A stretch of 10,223 nucleotides of DNA from CAZVIK01 sp964627045 (GCA_964627045.1 CAZVIK010000147.1:1-10223); one strand, 5' to 3'; numbered from the stretch's first letter, positions 1 to 6,074 are shown. Numbers and translations: made by a program. The notes: generated from the sequence alone by a model not told the origin.

Positions 1-108
1 CACGTACAGGACTCCAAGCCCGCCGACGGCCAGCGTAATGATGGCCGTGGCCAAAAAACCAAGCATCATCTTAACCGAAAGTCTTTGATTTCTAAGCAAC
101 GCTCGCAT
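1..108 (-). CDS. Methyl-accepting chemotaxis protein, N-terminal fragment (runs off window)
   Basis: Reading leftward from the ATG at 108-106 gives 36 open codons to the window edge. They encode a short basic start (RALLRNQRLSVK) and then a hydrophobic stretch from about residue 14 to 36 that forms a first membrane helix. The pattern 'L-S-V-K-x-x-L-G-F' followed by a small/aliphatic helix with 'V-G-G-L-G' is typical of the N-terminus of chemoreceptors, which sense ligands in the periplasm and signal to CheA/CheW in the cytoplasm. A Shine-Dalgarno GAGGAG lies at 118-113, 4 nt before the ATG. A sigma-28-like promoter upstream (152-179) supports a chemotaxis/motility gene. No ligand-binding, HAMP or signalling domain is within the window, so a histidine kinase with a similar start cannot be excluded. 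Confidence 0.6.
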   Translation of the reverse strand, partial: MRALLRNQRLSVKMMLGFLATAIITLAVGGLGVLYV

Positions 109-151
109 GGGGCTCCTCGGCGTCAGTCAAGTTCGGCTGTCGCCTTACTTT

Positions 152-179
152 GTATCGGCAGCCCCCCCGTTTGGGTTTA
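152..179 (-). promoter_or_regulatory. Candidate sigma-28 (FliA-type) promoter for the chemoreceptor gene
   Basis: On the minus strand TAAA (179-176) is followed after 16 nt by GCCGATAC (159-152). The enteric FliA consensus is TAAA, 15 nt, GCCGATAA, so the -10 matches at 7 of 8 bases and the spacer is one base long. The resulting leader is about 35-43 nt and contains the GAGGAG ribosome site. The match to the gene's predicted class (chemotaxis) raises its credibility. It remains a motif match only. Confidence 0.45.
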
Positions 180-184
180 CACGC

Positions 185-216
185 CCGGCGGTGGAAAACG
201 TCCGCCGCCGGTTTTT
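185..216 (+). terminator. Intrinsic terminator-like hairpin upstream of the TonB_C gene
   Basis: CCGGCGG (185-191) pairs perfectly with CCGCCGG (205-211), and TTTTT follows directly (212-216). This is the classical shape of a rho-independent terminator on the plus strand. An alternative pairing of CGGCGG (186-191) with CCGCCG (202-207) is also possible. No plus-strand gene lies upstream within the window. It may sit in the leader of the TonB_C gene as an attenuator, or stop antisense transcription into the divergent chemoreceptor promoter. The role is inferred. Confidence 0.4.
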
Positions 217-289
217 CTAAAACTCTCCCGCCGGCGACGATAAGACCCTTTGAAAAGGAAACCCCGTGAGGGAGGTTGAGGAATAGACT

Positions 290-640
290 ATGAAGCACCT
301 GATGGCAGCACTGCTGTGTGTGTTTGGCTTGTCCGTGGCCGCTTGGTCTCAGGAAGCCCTGCTGAAAGTGGACGAAGCCGACGCCAAAGGGGCGGCCGTC
401 TCCAAGGTCGTCCCTGAATACCCCCAGATGGCGAAGCAGATGCGACTGGCGGGCCGCGTCGAAGTCGAGGTCGTTATCGACGCCGAAGGAAACGTCGAGA
501 AAACCCAGGTGGTTTCCGGGAATGCCCTACTGAGCAGCGCGGCTTCCATGGCATTGAAAAAGTGGAAGTTCACCCCGTTTAGCTCGGGCGGCAAACCGGT
601 CCGCGCGGTGACCACGATCGGCTTCGACTTCAAGCTTTAG
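290..640 (+). CDS. Small exported TonB C-terminal-domain protein
   Basis: The 116-residue product starts with a signal peptide (basic MKH, hydrophobic residues 4-18, probable cleavage near A18-W-S-Q21) and continues almost directly into a TonB C-terminal fold at about 38-116. Family landmarks are 'PEYPQMAKQ' near residue 42, 'GRVEVEVVIDAEGNV' at 55-69, and 'ALKKWKFTP' at 88-96 followed by 'GGKPV'. Unlike true TonB it has no retained membrane anchor and no proline-rich spanning segment, so it cannot by itself carry energy from ExbBD to outer-membrane receptors. Stand-alone TonB_C proteins of this kind are frequent in Acidobacteria and their role is not known to me. The start is supported by GAGGAA at 278-283, 6 nt before the ATG. 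Transcription diverges from the chemoreceptor gene and converges on the MerR-TPR gene. Confidence 0.85.
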   Translation: MKHLMAALLCVFGLSVAAWSQEALLKVDEADAKGAAVSKVVPEYPQMAKQMRLAGRVEVEVVIDAEGNVEKTQVVSGNALLSSAASMALKKWKFTPFSSGGKPVRAVTTIGFDFKL

Positions 641-660
641 TCCGGCGGGACTGCGGTGCC

Positions 661-687
661 GGGCCGGCGCGCTTCAAGAGCCGGCCC
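661..687. terminator. GC hairpin between convergent genes
   Basis: GGGCCGGC (661-668) and GCCGGCCC (680-687) form a perfect 8-bp stem with an 11-nt loop. It lies between the end of the TonB_C gene (640) and the last codons of the minus-strand MerR-TPR gene, whose TGA (676-674) sits in the loop. The position fits a shared bidirectional terminator. There is no T-run on either side, so intrinsic termination is uncertain. Confidence 0.35.
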
Positions 688-1615
688 CGCCGTGTCCGTG
701 CCGCGCGCCGTCGATCAGCGTATCGCGGCGCAGCCGGTCGAGTTCCTGCCTCGCGATCTGCGCCCAACTGCTCGCGGGATCGAGCCGCAGATAGGCCTTC
801 CAGTGGCGCACAGCTCGCATGAGCTGGCCGCTGGATTGATAGAGCAAGGCGAGGTTGTAGTGGGCGTCGGCATAGCGCGGATCCAGACGCAGGGCGGTGT
901 TGTAGTGCATCAGGGCTGCGCCGGAATCGCCCATCTCGTCGAAGAGGTTCCCCAGGTTGAAGTAGGCCAGGGCGTAGTCGGGATCGGCGTGAATGGCGTC
1001 GCGATAGCATTGCTCGGCGCGCGGCCAATCCTTGCGATGGAAGTGGACGGTCCCCAGGTTCACCAGCGCACCGGTTGAGGCCGGGTCCAGTCTCAGCGCT
1101 TGTTCGTAGGCCGCCACTACCTCGTCGGTGTCCGCTCCCGCGTTTTCCAACTCGATCGCCTTCTCGAACCACAGCGAGGACTCATACAGCCGAGCCGCCT
1201 CAGCCACGCGCCGTGCGTCGCCCGCCGCCTGCCGGGGGAAACTCAACGTCCGGTGCAGCGCACTGTCTTCGAAATCCAGAAGGAACTGGCCCGAGTCGGC
1301 CTCCATGCGTGCCTTCCCAAACTGCACGGCGATCCTGCGGCCTTCACAGAATACGTTCAGGTCCTTGAGCGGATCCGGGACGCCGTCCAACTTCTTTCGA
1401 AGCGCTCCGACCGCCCGCCGGATTCGAGCCGCCGTGGCGCCGGCTTTGGTCAGCCGCAGTAGCGACCGCAGCACGACCAGGTCGGAAAAACTGTAGGTCT
1501 CGGTGACCGGCGCCAGCCCCTGGCGTTCCCAACTCCGGAGGCGCCGCTCGGAAAGATTCAGGATGCGGCGGACGTCGCTTCGGCTATAATTCTCGCGGGC
1601 CGAAAGGGCGGGCAC
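674..1615 (-). CDS. MerR-type HTH regulator fused to TPR repeats
   Basis: From the GTG at 1615 the product is 313 residues. Residues 9-75 form a MerR-like winged-helix domain ('YSRSDVRRILNLSERRLRSWERQGL', then 'YSFSDLVVLRSLLRL'). A linker of about 60 residues follows, then about four tetratricopeptide repeats (roughly 147-180, 182-214, 216-248, 250-282, each ending 'LRLDP' or similar), a protein-binding scaffold. The tail is basic with 'GARHGHGG'. The reading frame stays open upstream to 1867, but that extension runs antisense through the feo promoter and feoA. The GTG at 1615 begins just where the domain begins and lies one base from the predicted transcription start, so I chose it. The gene lacks a Shine-Dalgarno. 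It diverges from feoAB, so it might regulate iron uptake, but ligand and target are unknown. Confidence 0.8.
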   Translation of the reverse strand: MPALSARENYSRSDVRRILNLSERRLRSWERQGLAPVTETYSFSDLVVLRSLLRLTKAGATAARIRRAVGALRKKLDGVPDPLKDLNVFCEGRRIAVQFGKARMEADSGQFLLDFEDSALHRTLSFPRQAAGDARRVAEAARLYESSLWFEKAIELENAGADTDEVVAAYEQALRLDPASTGALVNLGTVHFHRKDWPRAEQCYRDAIHADPDYALAYFNLGNLFDEMGDSGAALMHYNTALRLDPRYADAHYNLALLYQSSGQLMRAVRHWKAYLRLDPASSWAQIARQELDRLRRDTLIDGARHGHGGAGS

Positions 1616-1622
1616 GCGAGAA

Positions 1623-1651
1623 ATTGTAGCACGCCCTGCCGGCCGTATCAG
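1623..1651 (-). promoter_or_regulatory. Sigma-70 promoter of the MerR-TPR gene, apparently leaderless
   Basis: On the minus strand CTGATA (1651-1646) and TACAAT (1628-1623) are separated by 17 nt, matching the sigma-70 consensus at 4/6 and 5/6. The transcription start expected about 7 nt downstream is near 1616, directly at the GTG start codon (1615). There is therefore little or no 5' leader and no room for a ribosome binding site. Confidence 0.55.
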
Positions 1652-1691
1652 CGGGGTCGTGCGGCGGCTGGCACCGGGCCGAATTAGGGCC

Positions 1692-1720
1692 TTGACAGCG
1701 CGATTCGGAGCCGTCATACT
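1692..1720 (+). promoter_or_regulatory. Sigma-70 promoter of feoAB
   Basis: TTGACA (1692-1697, perfect -35) is followed after exactly 17 nt by CATACT (1715-1720, 4 of 6 to TATAAT). The predicted transcription start is about 1727, the first base of the only plausible feoA start codon. A Fur-box-like palindrome begins 10 nt after the -10, so a bound repressor would block the start site. Confidence 0.65.
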
Positions 1721-1726
1721 GAAATC

Positions 1727-2032
1727 GTGTTGCAAATTAGTTTCAATAAGCAGCACGGCCATCGACGGCGGCACCGCCACGGCCGGGTCACCCGCACGCT
1801 CCTGGATCTGGCTCGCGGCGAGCGCGGCACGCTCGACCACATCGACTTGCCCGCCGACGCGGCGCACCGGCTGATGGAGTTGGGATTTGTGCCGGGCACA
1901 GAAGTGGTCGCGGCCGGCAGCGCGCCGGGCGGCGATCCGCTGGTCTTTCGCGTCGACGGCTCGCAGGTCGCCCTACGCCGGGAAACGGCCACCCATCTGA
2001 CCCTGCGCCGGATGTCTCCGGCGGCGGATTAG
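1727..2032 (+). CDS. feoA: Ferrous iron transport protein FeoA
   Basis: FeoA is a small cytoplasmic SH3-like protein that works with the FeoB ferrous iron permease. The core starts at 'TLLDLARGERGTL' and includes the family hallmark 'HRLMELGFVPGTEV' (about residues 48-61) and a C-terminal 'VALRRETATHLTLR', followed by the stop 8 nt before feoB. The start is the odd part. An in-frame stop lies at 1685, and the only usual start codons before the conserved core are GTG 1727 and TTG 1730. Neither has a Shine-Dalgarno, and GTG 1727 coincides with the predicted transcription start, implying a leaderless message. The resulting 101 residues exceed the usual 75-85. The extra N-terminus has four His and several Arg (residues 10-18, 'HGHRRRHRH'). 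A nonstandard start codon downstream is the alternative. The family call is secure, the start less so. Confidence 0.85.
   Translation: MLQISFNKQHGHRRRHRHGRVTRTLLDLARGERGTLDHIDLPADAAHRLMELGFVPGTEVVAAGSAPGGDPLVFRVDGSQVALRRETATHLTLRRMSPAAD
1730..1746. promoter_or_regulatory. Fur-box-like palindrome at the feoAB start
   Basis: TTGCAAATTAGTTTCAA is an imperfect 17-nt palindrome. Its inner 15 bases (1731-1745) match the 7-1-7 Fur consensus TGATAATNATTATCA at 10 of 14 scored positions. It is AT-rich in a GC-rich setting and covers the region just after the predicted transcription start. This fits iron repression of feoAB by Fur or a related metalloregulator. If GTG 1727 is the start codon, the operator lies inside codons 2-7 of feoA. 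The specific regulator is inferred. Confidence 0.55.
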
Positions 2033-2040
2033 GCGGACTC

Positions 2041-3945
2041 ATGGGTAGTTGTGGAGGCTGCGGCGTTCCCTTCGGAGTCGCCCCAAGCGCCGAGGCCGAA
2101 CCGCGCCGGCGGACGCGGACAGTGGCCATTGTCGGTCCCCCGAACTCCGGGAAGTCCACGTTGTTCAACCGGCTGACCGGATTGCGCCAGAAGGTCGCCA
2201 ATTTCCCGGGCGTCACCGTGGAGCAGCGCGTCGGACGCGCCCGGCTCGCCGGGGACCGCGAGATCTGCCTGGTGGATCTTCCCGGGGTCTACGGCCTCGA
2301 CCCGCGGTCGGAGGACGAACGCGTCACACGCGACGTGCTAACCGGGCGGATGGATGGGATCGCGCGCCCGGACGCCATCCTTCTGATCCTGGATTCCACC
2401 AACCTCTCCCGCCACCTCACTCTGGCGGCGCCGGTGCTGTCGTTGGGCGTTCCGACGCTCGTCATTCTGAACATGGCCGACGACCTTCAGGCCCGTGGCG
2501 GTGTCGTGGATGTGGGCGCGTTGGCGCACCAGTTGGGAGCGCCGGTAACGTTGATCAGCGCGATCAAAGGCGAAGGCATCGAGGCGGTGTCGGAGTTTCT
2601 CTCCGGCTCGATCGCCGTGCCGTCTCCGCTCGATCTACCGGCGACCCACGAAGCGCCGCATTGCCGCCAATGGGCCGGCCGGGTGGGCGAACGCGCCAGT
2701 TACCGGCCGCCCGCTCCCCCGGTGTGGACGCACCGGTTGGACGCCCTGTTCCTTCACCCCATCGCCGGGCCGCTGGTTCTGGCGGGCGTGGTGATGCTGG
2801 TGTTTCAGGCCATGTTCGCGGCAGCCCGGCCCCTGATGGACGGCATCCAGTGGGTGGTTTCGGCGTCCGGCGGTGCCATCGAACGGTCGCTCCCGGATTC
2901 CATCCTTCGTTCGTTGCTGGTGGAAGGGGTTTGGGACGGCGTGGGTTCGGTGCTGGTCTTCCTGCCGCAGATTCTGCTGTTATTCCTGCTTCTCGGCGTG
3001 CTCGAGGACTCCGGCTACCTGGCGCGGGCCGCCTTGATCGCCGACCGCACGATGGCCCGCGTCGGATTGCAGGGGAAGTCCTTCATCCCGCTGCTCTCCG
3101 CATACGCCTGTGCGGTTCCGGCAGTAATGGCCACCCGCACCATCGAGAGCAAACGAGACCGGGTAGCGACCATCCTGATCGCGCCTTTCATAACCTGTTC
3201 GGCGCGGCTTCCGGTCTACACTCTGATCATCGCGGCGTTTCTGCCGGACCGGCCTTTGCTCGGCCCTTTGCTGGGTACGCGCGCCGTGGCCCTGGTGGGT
3301 CTTTATGTGCTCGGCTTTCTGGCGGCTTTCGCCACGGCGAAGCTGCTGAAGTCCTCCATTCTCAAGAGCGATCCCACACCGTTCATCCTGGAGATGCCGC
3401 CGTATCGCTGGCCGACGCTCCGTTCCATCGCCTTGCGGCTGGCCGACCGCGGCCGCATCTTCTTGCGCCGCGCCGGCACGGTGATTCTGCTGGCCGCGGT
3501 CGTACTGTGGGGCCTGGCCCATCTTCCGCTGGTGGACGGACAAGCGCCGCCCATCGAAGAGAGCTTGGTTGGAACGCTGGGGCGGACCATGGAACCCGCC
3601 ATCCGGCCACTGGGTTTTGATTGGAAGATCGGCGTCGGGCTGATCAGTTCCCTGGCCGCGCGGGAGGTGATCGTGAGTACGCTCGGCACCCTTTACGGCA
3701 TGGAATCCGGCCGGCCGTCGGGCGGATTGGAAGCCGCCTTGCGGCGGGATCTCCAGCCGGGCGGCGCCGTCGCGCTGCTGGTGTTCTTCGCCTTCGCCAT
3801 GCAGTGCATGTCGACGATCGCCGTTGTGCGGCGCGAGACCGGCGGGTGGAAGTGGCCCCTGCTGCAATTCTCTTACATGACCGTTCTGGCCTACACGGGG
3901 GCGTTCGCGGCCAATCAGATCGTGGGACGGCTGGTGGGCGGGTAG
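2041..3945 (+). CDS. feoB: Ferrous iron transport protein FeoB (GTPase-permease)
   Basis: This 634-residue inner-membrane protein imports Fe2+ and carries an N-terminal GTPase domain. The G motifs are visible: G1 'GPPNSGKST' at 32-40, G2 Thr59 in 'FPGVTVEQ', G3 'DLPG' at 79-82, G4 'NMAD' at 144-147, and G5 'SAIKG' at 173-177. The membrane part starts near residue 240. It shows the two Gate-type Cys motifs, 'YACAVPAVMATRT' near 355-367 (C357) and 'FITCSARLPVY' near 383-393 (C386), then 'EMPPYRWP' at 451, 'AREVIVSTLGTLYG' near 540-553 and 'MQCMSTIAVVRRET' near 587-600. The protein begins with an unusual 'GSCGGCG', a CxxC pair ahead of the GTPase domain. The gene lies 8 nt after feoA with a weak AGGCGG ribosome site. 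No feoC-like gene follows, and a strong hairpin lies at the stop codon. Confidence 0.97.
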   Translation: MGSCGGCGVPFGVAPSAEAEPRRRTRTVAIVGPPNSGKSTLFNRLTGLRQKVANFPGVTVEQRVGRARLAGDREICLVDLPGVYGLDPRSEDERVTRDVLTGRMDGIARPDAILLILDSTNLSRHLTLAAPVLSLGVPTLVILNMADDLQARGGVVDVGALAHQLGAPVTLISAIKGEGIEAVSEFLSGSIAVPSPLDLPATHEAPHCRQWAGRVGERASYRPPAPPVWTHRLDALFLHPIAGPLVLAGVVMLVFQAMFAAARPLMDGIQWVVSASGGAIERSLPDSILRSLLVEGVWDGVGSVLVFLPQILLLFLLLGVLEDSGYLARAALIADRTMARVGLQGKSFIPLLSAYACAVPAVMATRTIESKRDRVATILIAPFITCSARLPVYTLIIAAFLPDRPLLGPLLGTRAVALVGLYVLGFLAAFATAKLLKSSILKSDPTPFILEMPPYRWPTLRSIALRLADRGRIFLRRAGTVILLAAVVLWGLAHLPLVDGQAPPIEESLVGTLGRTMEPAIRPLGFDWKIGVGLISSLAAREVIVSTLGTLYGMESGRPSGGLEAALRRDLQPGGAVALLVFFAFAMQCMSTIAVVRRETGGWKWPLLQFSYMTVLAYTGAFAANQIVGRLVGG

Positions 3946-3975
3946 CGGACTCCCCACTGGTGGCGGGGAGTCCGC
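3945..3975. terminator. Bidirectional terminator hairpin between feoB and the M56 sensor gene
   Basis: GCGGACTCCCC (3945-3955) and GGGGAGTCCGC (3965-3975) form a perfect 11-bp stem with a 9-nt loop. The hairpin begins at the last base of the feoB stop codon and ends 9 nt before the end of the convergent minus-strand gene. A short TTT occurs downstream on the plus strand (3983-3985), so termination is more convincing for feoB than for the opposite gene. Confidence 0.6.
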
Positions 3976-3984
3976 CGCCGTCGT

Positions 3985-5538
3985 TTACTGGAGAGCGAAG
4001 TTCAACTGAATGTCGGTCATGACTTCCACCGGCACCCCGTTCAAAAGCGTCGGCTGGTAGCGCCACTGCTTCACGGCTGAGATCGCCGCTTCCGCCAGAC
4101 GCGAGTCCACCAACTGGTTCACGCGCTCCACTTTCAGGATGCCGCCGTCGGCGCCGATCACGGCGCGCAGCATGACCGTTCCGTCCACGCCCTCAGCCCT
4201 GCAATCCGGCGGGTATACCGGGCGTTCCAGATGGACAATCTTGGTGGCTTGGACGTTGCCGCCCACCTGGAGCGGCGCCACGTAGCCGGGCGGCGGCGGG
4301 GGAGGCGGCGCACCGAGTTGTGCTTTCACATCCATACTTTCGCTCACCTGACCGATCACCAGGCTCGGCTGAACCTGGGTGACCGCGCCTCCCTGCACCT
4401 GAACGCCCTCCAGCCGCAACCGAGCGAATCCCGGCTTTTCCACCGTTAAAACGTAGCTCCCCGCCGGCAAGGGTTGGAGCGTAAACTCCCCGGCGAATCC
4501 AGTGTCGACGATCTCCTTGCGGTTCGTGTCGGCCAGCGCCGCCGTGATGCGCGCCTTGGGAACGACGGCCCCGCTCGCGTCGTGCACCACGCCGGCGATG
4601 CCCCCTCCGGTCTGTAGCGCCGACGGCTGGACCGCCGCCAACGGAACCAGGAGACTCAATGACAGCACGCCGACACCGGCCACCAGCGCAGGTGTGGCTT
4701 TCCGGCGGCTGACGCCGGACTGTAGAAGCGACTTCAGACGGCCTTCCAACTCCGACACACGACCCATGGCAAGACCTCCTTCTGGCAGGGGCGCTGCGCT
4801 CTGCAGTCCCCGCACAACCTCGACCAACTCGCCGGCATAGCGCGCCGGCCCTTCCCCTTGAAGCAAAACCCCGTCGTCACAGGCTCGTTCGGCTTCCCGC
4901 CGCATCCGGCTGGCGGCCCACCAGACCAGCGGATTGGGCCAGTAGGCCGCCACCACCAACCGGCTCAGCAGAAACGTGCGTGTATCGTGCCGCGCGATGT
5001 GCATGCGCTCGTGCAGCAACACCATGCGTAACCGTCCCGGCGGCCAGTCTCCGGCCGATTCGGGGAGAACTACCCGTGGTTTCCAGAAACCGCACACCAC
5101 CGGCGCACCGGCCTTGGCGCTGAACAACACGTCGCTGGGGCCCTCCACCGCCAGCGCGGAATCCGTCAACCGTCCGATCCGTGCAACCCCGGAGGCAAGC
5201 CGAAACAGAACCACGGCGGCCCCGGCAGCCCAAATCCACCAGAGCACAGCCACGGGTGACACACCCCTGACGCCGCCTTGTGCGATCACGTCGAGCACCG
5301 TCATCGCCTGCACCGGTGCCGCCGCCAGCCGCTCAGGAACCGCCGGGCGCCAGCCGGGCGTGAGCCGATTCAGCAGCGGGAGCAACGCCAACCCCGCCAG
5401 CGCCGCCGACCAGATCAGGTGGCGCGCCGCCGCCGAGCGGCGCCGGAATACCACGGCCGCCAAGGCCGCCAGGGCCACCACCAGCGCCGACTTCCAGGCC
5501 ATCGCAACAAAGAACTCCATCGCCGCGGGCATGGTCAC
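3985..5538 (-). CDS. BlaR1/MecR1-like M56 metalloprotease sensor with CarboxypepD_reg and TonB_C domains
   Basis: This 517-residue membrane protein has helices at about 8-30, 40-58 and 98-118, then a cytoplasmic M56 zinc-protease domain. It carries 'LLHERMHIARHD' (HExxH at 176-180) and 'NPLVWWAASRMRREAERACDDGVL' (202-225), which supplies the distal Glu. A further helix lies at about 286-304. In BlaR1-type systems the protease acts when the extracellular part senses a signal and the paired BlaI repressor is then inactivated. Here the expected penicillin-binding sensor is replaced by a CarboxypepD_reg beta-sandwich (about 312-395), a proline run (411-417) and a TonB C-terminal domain (about 428-517, 'ERPVYPPDC', 'QWRYQPTLLNGVPV'). 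The GTG at 5538 overlaps the blaI stop as GTGA. ATG 5532 is an alternative with better spacing to AGGAGG. The signal sensed is unknown. Beta-lactam sensing is not supported. Confidence 0.88.
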   Translation of the reverse strand: MTMPAAMEFFVAMAWKSALVVALAALAAVVFRRRSAAARHLIWSAALAGLALLPLLNRLTPGWRPAVPERLAAAPVQAMTVLDVIAQGGVRGVSPVAVLWWIWAAGAAVVLFRLASGVARIGRLTDSALAVEGPSDVLFSAKAGAPVVCGFWKPRVVLPESAGDWPPGRLRMVLLHERMHIARHDTRTFLLSRLVVAAYWPNPLVWWAASRMRREAERACDDGVLLQGEGPARYAGELVEVVRGLQSAAPLPEGGLAMGRVSELEGRLKSLLQSGVSRRKATPALVAGVGVLSLSLLVPLAAVQPSALQTGGGIAGVVHDASGAVVPKARITAALADTNRKEIVDTGFAGEFTLQPLPAGSYVLTVEKPGFARLRLEGVQVQGGAVTQVQPSLVIGQVSESMDVKAQLGAPPPPPPPGYVAPLQVGGNVQATKIVHLERPVYPPDCRAEGVDGTVMLRAVIGADGGILKVERVNQLVDSRLAEAAISAVKQWRYQPTLLNGVPVEVMTDIQLNFALQ

Positions 5539-5933
5539 TCACCCTCCTGCTTGGCCTTCTCGATCATCGCCGAGAGGCGCTCCAACTCGTCCTGCCTCAG
5601 CTTCAGGGAACCGCTGTCGAGCAGCGCCGCCATCAACTTCTCCGCCGATCCCCCGAAAAACGTTTCGATCAGGTGCCGCACGGCGTGGCGCCGTGCCGCC
5701 CCGGGCCGGACGGTAGGCATGTAGACGTAGCGCAACTCCCTGGCCTGGCGCCGCACGTGGCCCTTTTCTTCCAGGGTCCGCAAGTGAGCGCGGACGGCGG
5801 AGTTGCTGGGGGCGTCGGGCATCGCCTCGCGCACCTCCTCGGCCGTAGCCTCCCTGCGCTGGTAGAGGACGTCCATGATCTGCCGCTCGCGGCGGCTCAG
5901 GCTCGACTGCCGGTGGCGCGTTTCACTGTCCAT
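5535..5933 (-). CDS. BlaI/MecI/CopY-family repressor
   Basis: The 132-residue product is a winged-helix repressor. 'LSRRERQIMDVLYQRREATAEEVREAM' (12-38) and 'SNSAVRAHLRTLEEKGHVRR' (43-62) form the HTH, followed by wing residues 'ARELRYVYMP' and a C-terminal dimerisation helix region ('HLIETFFGGSAEKLMAALL'). The length equals the family norm. It is the first gene of a two-gene unit with the M56 sensor, sharing a GTGA overlap, which indicates translational coupling and partnership. The ATG at 5933 is chosen because the conserved domain starts within a dozen residues and a promoter with an overlapping dyad lies directly upstream. Autorepression is likely by analogy with the family. Confidence 0.93.
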   Translation of the reverse strand: MDSETRHRQSSLSRRERQIMDVLYQRREATAEEVREAMPDAPSNSAVRAHLRTLEEKGHVRRQARELRYVYMPTVRPGAARRHAVRHLIETFFGGSAEKLMAALLDSGSLKLRQDELERLSAMIEKAKQEGE

Positions 5934-5966
5934 GCTAGGTTTTCACCGTCCTGTTAGAAAACTAGC
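5934..5966. promoter_or_regulatory. Candidate BlaI operator (inverted repeat)
   Basis: GCTAGGTTTTC (5934-5944) is repeated inverted as GAAAACTAGC (5957-5966), identical except for one missing G. The distal half-site covers the -10 element of the blaI promoter, and the proximal one abuts the ATG. This is where an autorepressor would bind. The half-site differs from the staphylococcal TACA/TGTA boxes, so the assignment rests on position and symmetry. Confidence 0.5.
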
Positions 5967-5987
5967 ACCATTTCGCGGCGCTGTCAA
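5959..5987 (-). promoter_or_regulatory. Sigma-70 promoter of blaI-M56 unit
   Basis: On the minus strand TTGACA (5987-5982, perfect) is separated by 17 nt from TAGTTT (5964-5959, 4 of 6). The predicted start is near 5952, leaving a leader of about 19 nt. Only a weak AGGA lies upstream of the ATG. The -10 lies within the inverted repeat. Confidence 0.6.
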
Positions 5988-5997
5988 TAGAGACACC

Positions 5998-6014
5998 ACC
6001 GGAGCGTTTCCGGT
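5998..6014. repeat. Short perfect inverted repeat in the blaI-trxB divergent region
   Basis: ACCGGA (5998-6003) and TCCGGT (6009-6014) form a perfect 6-bp dyad with a 5-nt spacer, between the divergent blaI and trxB genes. It could be a regulator site for trxB, but nothing identifies a protein. In GC-rich DNA such dyads also occur by chance. Confidence 0.25.
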
Positions 6015-6045
6015 TCCCGGCGGCGCGAAAAAAAGGAACTCGCCC

Positions 6046-6074
6046 TTATTAAACGCCCCCAGATCGGCTACGCT
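6046..6074 (+). promoter_or_regulatory. Weak promoter candidate for trxB, leaderless layout
   Basis: TTATTA (6046-6051) and TACGCT (6069-6074) are separated by 17 nt. Each matches the sigma-70 consensus at only 3 of 6. The ATG at 6081 lies 6 nt after the -10, the same geometry as feoA, and no clear Shine-Dalgarno is present. Confidence 0.3.

Noticed and set aside
125..130. TTGACT on the minus strand as a sigma-70 -35 for the chemoreceptor gene
   Set aside because: A -10 at proper spacing would fall inside the coding region, so it cannot drive this gene.
630..1172. Open frames on either strand overlapping the TPR region
   Set aside because: They are alternative frames of the TPR-coding sequence with biased Arg/Pro/Ala composition and no ribosome site.
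674..1867. Longer 397-residue MerR-TPR protein starting at 1867 or at ATG 1717
   Set aside because: The extra N-terminus would be antisense to the feo promoter and feoA, has no domain and no ribosome site. The promoter at 1623-1651 predicts a transcript that begins after both upstream start codons.
1952..1957. GTCGAC sites (1952, 3810, 4504 and near 9640) as evidence about an active XamI-like restriction system
   Set aside because: Four sites in about 10 kb is near the chance expectation for this GC content, so it says nothing clear about avoidance.
2980..3957. Long minus-strand open frame opposite feoB
   Set aside because: It mirrors a strongly supported FeoB gene, has Arg/Gln/Gly-rich composition typical of antisense frames in GC-rich DNA, and shows no domain.
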